Below are positions 6,166-8,691 of a stretch of DNA of 8,691 nt, one piece after another. Position 1 is the stretch's first letter. Each line of letters begins with the position of its first letter. Below the pieces are notes generated by a model. That model was not told the DNA's origin and searched no databases. It was given only the letters and a program-made list of their open reading frames with translations. Location of the stretch: contig JACDEN010000088.1 of NCBI GenBank assembly GCA_013816415.1, positions 1-8,691 on the forward strand, written 5' to 3'. The DNA is from Planctomycetota bacterium. GTDB taxonomy: Bacteria > Planctomycetota > UBA11346. A program made the translations under genes and the position numbers.

Positions 6166-7407
6166 TCACCGATCCACCGCCCTCAGCACCAGGCACGCGT
6201 TCGTCCCACCGAAGCCGAAGCTGTTCGACAGCACCGTCCGCAGCCGGACGTTCTCGCGCGGCTTCGCGTTGATGTTGATGCGCGGGAGCTTCGGGTCCTG
6301 GTTCTCGTAGTTGAGGTTGGGGGCGACGAACGAGCCCTGCATCATCAGCATCGAGTACAGCGCCTCGCTGGCGCCGGCCATCCAGCATTCGTGGCCGGTG
6401 AGCGATTTGGTCGAGGACACGGGCGGCCCCTGCTCGCCGAACACCGCATGGATCGCCTCGGCCTCGGCCGCATCGCCCATCTCGGTTCCGGTGGCGTGGG
6501 CGTTGACGTAGTCGATCTCGGAGGGCTTGACGCCCGCGGCGTCGAGCGCGCCGCGCATTGCGCGAGCGGCTCCGAGACCGTCGCCGGAGGTCATGTGGTT
6601 GCCGTCGGAGCTGAACGCGTACGAGAGCACCTCGGCGATGATCGGCGCGCCGCGCGCCTTGGCGTGCTCGTAGTCCTCGAGGACCAGGCTCGCCGCGCCG
6701 CCGCTGGGCACCAGGCCGTCGCGGTCGCGGTCGAACGGCCGCACCGCGCGCGACGGCTGGTCGATCTGCATCGAGAACACGCGCAGGCCGTCGAACGCGG
6801 CCATGCTCTGCCAGCACAGCTCCTGCGATCCTCCGGTGACGATCACGTCCTGCATGCCGCTGGCGATCAGCATCCAGGCCCAGCCGATGGCGTGCGCGCC
6901 CGAGGCGCAGGCGCCGCTGACCGTCAGGCTGATGCCGCGGGTGCCGAGCATCGGGCCGAGGTTGATGGTGGGCGTCGAGTTGAGCGCCTTGATCACCTTG
7001 TCGGAACCGAGCGAGCCGGTGCTCTTCTCGCGGCGCACGGTGGTCAGCACCTCCTCGATCGGATCGGCGCAGGAGTCGTTGCCGTAGATCACCCCGGCGC
7101 GATCGCTGGCCAGGGCCTGGGCGCAGCCCGAGCGCGCGACCGCGCGCTTGGCGGTGATCGCGGCGTAGAGCGCGGTCTCGCCCATGCTCTTGCGCTCCTT
7201 GCGTCCGAAGTGCGCAGTGGGGTCGATCGGCGCGATGCGGCCGGTGAGCGGCGAGCGGAACCCGAGCTGCACGCGCTCGTCGCTGATCCCGATGCCCGAG
7301 CGGCCGGCGCGCAGCGAGGCGCTGATGTCCTCGAGCGTCGCGCCCAGGCAGGACAGCGCGTCCATGCCGGTGACGACGACGCGGCGGCGATGGGAGGTGA
7401 GCAGCAT
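6166..7407 (-). CDS. FabB-like 3-oxoacyl-[acyl-carrier-protein] synthase
   Basis: A 413-residue thiolase-fold condensing enzyme, the normal length for a single KAS I/II. It joins a malonyl-ACP extender to an acyl chain with loss of CO2. The catalytic residues are all visible: Cys167 in VSGACASGAH, His304 in NAHATGTEMGD, Lys334 and His339 in STKSLTGHECWMAG. The C-terminal NSFGFGGTNACLVLR is typical. GGSQELCWQSMAAFD (192-206) and the order around the second His resemble FabB more than FabF. HATGT in place of the FabB-type HGTST is also common in secondary-metabolism synthases. No ACP, ketoreductase or malonyl transferase is adjacent, unlike a housekeeping fab locus, so an accessory role is likely. 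The ATG at 7407 gives a standard N-terminus (RRVVVTGMDAL) but has no clear ribosome-binding site; an octamer array lies 37 bp upstream. It is followed by the FAD-oxidoreductase gene after 106 bp of repeat. Confidence 0.93.
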   Translation of the reverse strand: MLLTSHRRRVVVTGMDALSCLGATLEDISASLRAGRSGIGISDERVQLGFRSPLTGRIAPIDPTAHFGRKERKSMGETALYAAITAKRAVARSGCAQALASDRAGVIYGNDSCADPIEEVLTTVRREKSTGSLGSDKVIKALNSTPTINLGPMLGTRGISLTVSGACASGAHAIGWAWMLIASGMQDVIVTGGSQELCWQSMAAFDGLRVFSMQIDQPSRAVRPFDRDRDGLVPSGGAASLVLEDYEHAKARGAPIIAEVLSYAFSSDGNHMTSGDGLGAARAMRGALDAAGVKPSEIDYVNAHATGTEMGDAAEAEAIHAVFGEQGPPVSSTKSLTGHECWMAGASEALYSMLMMQGSFVAPNLNYENQDPKLPRININAKPRENVRLRTVLSNSFGFGGTNACLVLRAVDR

Positions 7408-7444
7408 CAGGAGCGAGTGTCGGCGGTTGCTCGCCGCGGTGCAA

Positions 7445-7508
7445 GGGAATCAGGGGATCAGGGGATCAGGGAATCAGGGAATCAGGGAATCAGGGAATCA
7501 GGGAATCA
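7445..7508 (+). repeat. Octamer tandem array GGGAATCA x8
   Basis: Eight perfect-length 8-bp copies without interruption; copies 2 and 3 read GGGGATCA, the other six GGGAATCA. The array lies 37 bp before the ketosynthase start codon, in the spacer after the acyltransferase gene. Its regularly spaced G triplets with 5-base gaps also fit the quadruplex pattern on the plus strand, which is the template for the ketosynthase gene. It abuts the heptad array that starts at 7511. Confidence 0.95.
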
Positions 7509-7510
7509 GC

Positions 7511-7622
7511 GTTCTGAGTGCTGCGTTCTGGGTTCTGAGTCGGACCGCAGGCGGTGATGCTGTCGTGTCGGACGTAGAACGTAGAACGCAGAACCCAGAA
7601 CGCGGCACCCAGCACCCAGGAC
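7511..7622. repeat. Inverted AGAAC-heptad arrays, acyltransferase-ketosynthase spacer
   Basis: Left units in exact register are GTTCTGA, GTGCTGC, GTTCTGG and GTTCTGA (7511-7538). Right units are GTAGAAC twice, GCAGAAC, CCAGAAC, GCGGCAC, CCAGCAC and CCAGGAC (7574-7622), seven in a row. Segment 7518-7537 pairs with 7589-7608 at 19 of 20 positions. A 35-bp non-repeated core (7539-7573) bounded by a direct GTCGGAC repeat lies between the two sides. With the octamer array it fills most of the 236-bp spacer. Confidence 0.9.
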
Positions 7623-7643
7623 CCATGATCAATGTCACGGGCC

Positions 7644-8555
7644 TCAGGGCTCGGAATTCTTCCAGAAATCGTAGAAATTCTGCCATTGCAGCGGATGGCG
7701 GCGGACCACTCGTTCCAGGAGTTTCGCCCACCGGGCGACCGCTGCCGTCAGCTCGGCCTGGCGCGTGGCGCGGCTCGAGAACGACAGGGTGAAGGGCTCG
7801 TCGGCTTCAATGAAATAGGTGTCGATGCCGCTCTTCACCGAGAAGATGGGCACGATGAGCGCCCCCGTAACTGCCGCGGCGATGAACGGTCCGGTGGGGA
7901 AACGTGCTGGCTCGCCCAGGAATGGCACCGCGACCGCGTTGCGGTCCGATCCGGCGGTGCGGTCACCGAGCATGCAGCAGGTCTCGCCGCGGTGGAGCGC
8001 CGCCGCGATCTCGAGGCTCGCTCCGAAGGGATCGCGCAGATCGATGATGCCGAACGGATGGTCGCCCATCGCACTGGTCAACTGCTCGCGCACCTCGGGA
8101 TCCTCGTCGAGCAGCATGACGATGTTCACCGTGCCGTGCTCGTGACGCGTCAACCAGCGGCCGGCCAGCTCCCAGTTGCCGAGATGGGCGGAGAGCAGGA
8201 TGCAGCCCTGGGGATGACGCATCGCCGCTTCCATGCGTTGTTGTCCGCGGTTCTCCCACGACAGGCATCCGGGATCGACCCCGACCAGGAAGCGGTCGGC
8301 GAGGTTGCGCGCGAAGCTGAAGAAGTGCCGCCAGGTCATCACCAGATGGCCCCAGCGACCGAGATCCGGGCGCACCCGGCGCCAGAAGCGCACCGTCGCG
8401 CGCCGCGCCGCCGCGTCGCGTACGAAGAACCAGCAGGTCGGCGGGATCAGCAGCGCATAGCACAGGCGCAGACCGCCGTAGCGCGCGAACGCGTGCACCA
8501 GCGCGTGGCCGAGGCCGCCGCCGTGGCTGCGTCCGCGCCATCTCCGCGCGTTCAC
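7644..8555 (-). CDS. LpxL/HtrB-family lysophospholipid acyltransferase
   Basis: A 303-residue inner-membrane-associated acyltransferase of the lipid A late-acyltransferase family (LpxL/HtrB), which moves acyl chains from ACP to a lipid acceptor. The catalytic HX4E motif is His124-LGNW-Glu129 in SAHLGNWELAG. Downstream, LGDRT (196-200) and VPFLGEP with FPTGPF (210-224) match the family's substrate-binding blocks, and the C-terminus has the usual WQNFYDFW. Residues 29-45 form one hydrophobic segment, as in family members. The start is a GTG whose last bases overlap the TGA of the upstream small gene (GTGA), so translation is probably coupled; GGAGG lies 10 bases upstream. Beside a lone ketosynthase it probably transfers a special acyl chain, as its relatives do in aryl-polyene loci, rather than serving as the housekeeping LpxL. 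That role is inference. Confidence 0.9.
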   Translation of the reverse strand: MNARRWRGRSHGGGLGHALVHAFARYGGLRLCYALLIPPTCWFFVRDAAARRATVRFWRRVRPDLGRWGHLVMTWRHFFSFARNLADRFLVGVDPGCLSWENRGQQRMEAAMRHPQGCILLSAHLGNWELAGRWLTRHEHGTVNIVMLLDEDPEVREQLTSAMGDHPFGIIDLRDPFGASLEIAAALHRGETCCMLGDRTAGSDRNAVAVPFLGEPARFPTGPFIAAAVTGALIVPIFSVKSGIDTYFIEADEPFTLSFSSRATRQAELTAAVARWAKLLERVVRRHPLQWQNFYDFWKNSEP

Positions 8556-8691
8556 CGGCGTTCATCCTCCGGCGCGGGCGGGGGCGCAATCGATGCAGCC
8601 GCGATGCGTTCGCGCCGCGCGTGCCGGCGCACCACCGAATCGGCGATCAGGTAGCCGAGGAATCCTGCGATCAGCGCGACGATCGGCATCA
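8552..8691 (-). CDS. Small membrane protein, or C-terminal part of a longer one
   Basis: Reading leftward from the right edge, an open frame starting at ATG 8689 encodes 45 residues. It has a hydrophobic stretch (PIVALIAGFLGYLIADSVV, 2-20), then a basic segment (RRHARRERIA) and a Pro/Glu-rich tail ending EDERR. This looks like a single-pass membrane protein with a cytoplasmic tail. The frame stays open to the window edge, so it may instead be the end of a longer membrane protein. Its TGA overlaps the GTG of the acyltransferase gene, as expected for genes of one operon. I do not recognise the family. Confidence 0.6.
   Translation of the reverse strand, partial: MPIVALIAGFLGYLIADSVVRRHARRERIAAASIAPPPAPEDERR
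8566..8570 (-). promoter_or_regulatory. Ribosome-binding site of the acyltransferase gene
   Basis: GGAGG on the minus strand lies inside the upstream small gene, 10 bases before the GTG at 8555. It supports the GTG start and coupled translation across the 3-base overlap of the two genes. Confidence 0.5.

Noticed and set aside
7413..7436. Hairpin in the ketosynthase leader (GCGAG/CTCGC or CGGCG/CGCCG)
   Set aside because: Two mutually exclusive 5-bp stems in G+C-rich DNA are expected by chance; no riboswitch or terminator signature.
5524..7557. A 677-codon open frame on the plus strand across the FAD-oxidoreductase and ketosynthase genes
   Set aside because: It is antisense to two clearly recognisable enzymes, has Arg/Ala/Gly-rich low-complexity translation with no family motifs, and is open because of the high G+C content.
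7445..7622. CRISPR-like array
   Set aside because: Units are 7-8 bp with no spacers between them and no cas gene is present.

Overview
The window is a dense, high-G+C stretch (about two thirds G+C by eye). It carries seven complete protein genes and one small gene at the right edge. A FabB-type ketosynthase, an LpxL-family acyltransferase and intergenic spacers full of short tandem repeats suggest a Gammaproteobacterium, most likely of the Xanthomonadales/Lysobacterales type. That placement is an inference from gene families and repeat style; no rRNA or marker gene is present.

Layout: positions 1-92 hold two inverted arrays of 7-bp units in front of a transglutaminase-like gene (93-1043, +). 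This gene converges on, and overlaps by 19 bp, a membrane-anchored NodB-type polysaccharide deacetylase (1025-1849, -). A roughly 110-bp divergent region (1850-1958) separates the deacetylase from a C45-family (acyl-CoA:6-APA acyltransferase-like) Ntn-hydrolase with an N-terminal membrane anchor (1959-3602, +). The rest of the window reads on the minus strand: a small membrane protein (8691-8552), an LpxL/HtrB-like acyltransferase (8555-7644), a FabB-like 3-oxoacyl-ACP synthase (7407-6166), a phytoene-desaturase/retinol-saturase-like FAD oxidoreductase (6059-4560) and an MgtC/SapB-family membrane protein (4353-3670).

How the genes may work together: one ketosynthase, one acyltransferase, one FAD enzyme of a family that acts on conjugated polyenes, and several enzymes of acyl/amide chemistry (C45 hydrolase/acyltransferase, transglutaminase fold, deacetylase) sit together without housekeeping fab partners. 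This resembles part of an accessory acyl-lipid or polyene pathway, related in logic to aryl-polyene/xanthomonadin loci. It does not match one I can name with confidence. The ACP, ketoreductase, dehydratase and exporter would have to lie outside the window.

The most distinctive DNA-level feature is in the spacers. Each of the three large spacers of the minus-strand gene row contains the same architecture: heptads of the form GTTCTGN on the left, a non-repeated core of about 30-35 bp, and heptads of the form NNAGAAC on the right, so that each spacer can fold into one long hairpin. The first spacer of the window shows the same design with an unrelated heptad (TGATTGG / ACCACCA). One array runs into the FAD-oxidoreductase gene and supplies its last codons and stop. 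An eight-copy GGGAATCA array and a G-run tract lie just upstream of the ketosynthase and MgtC starts.
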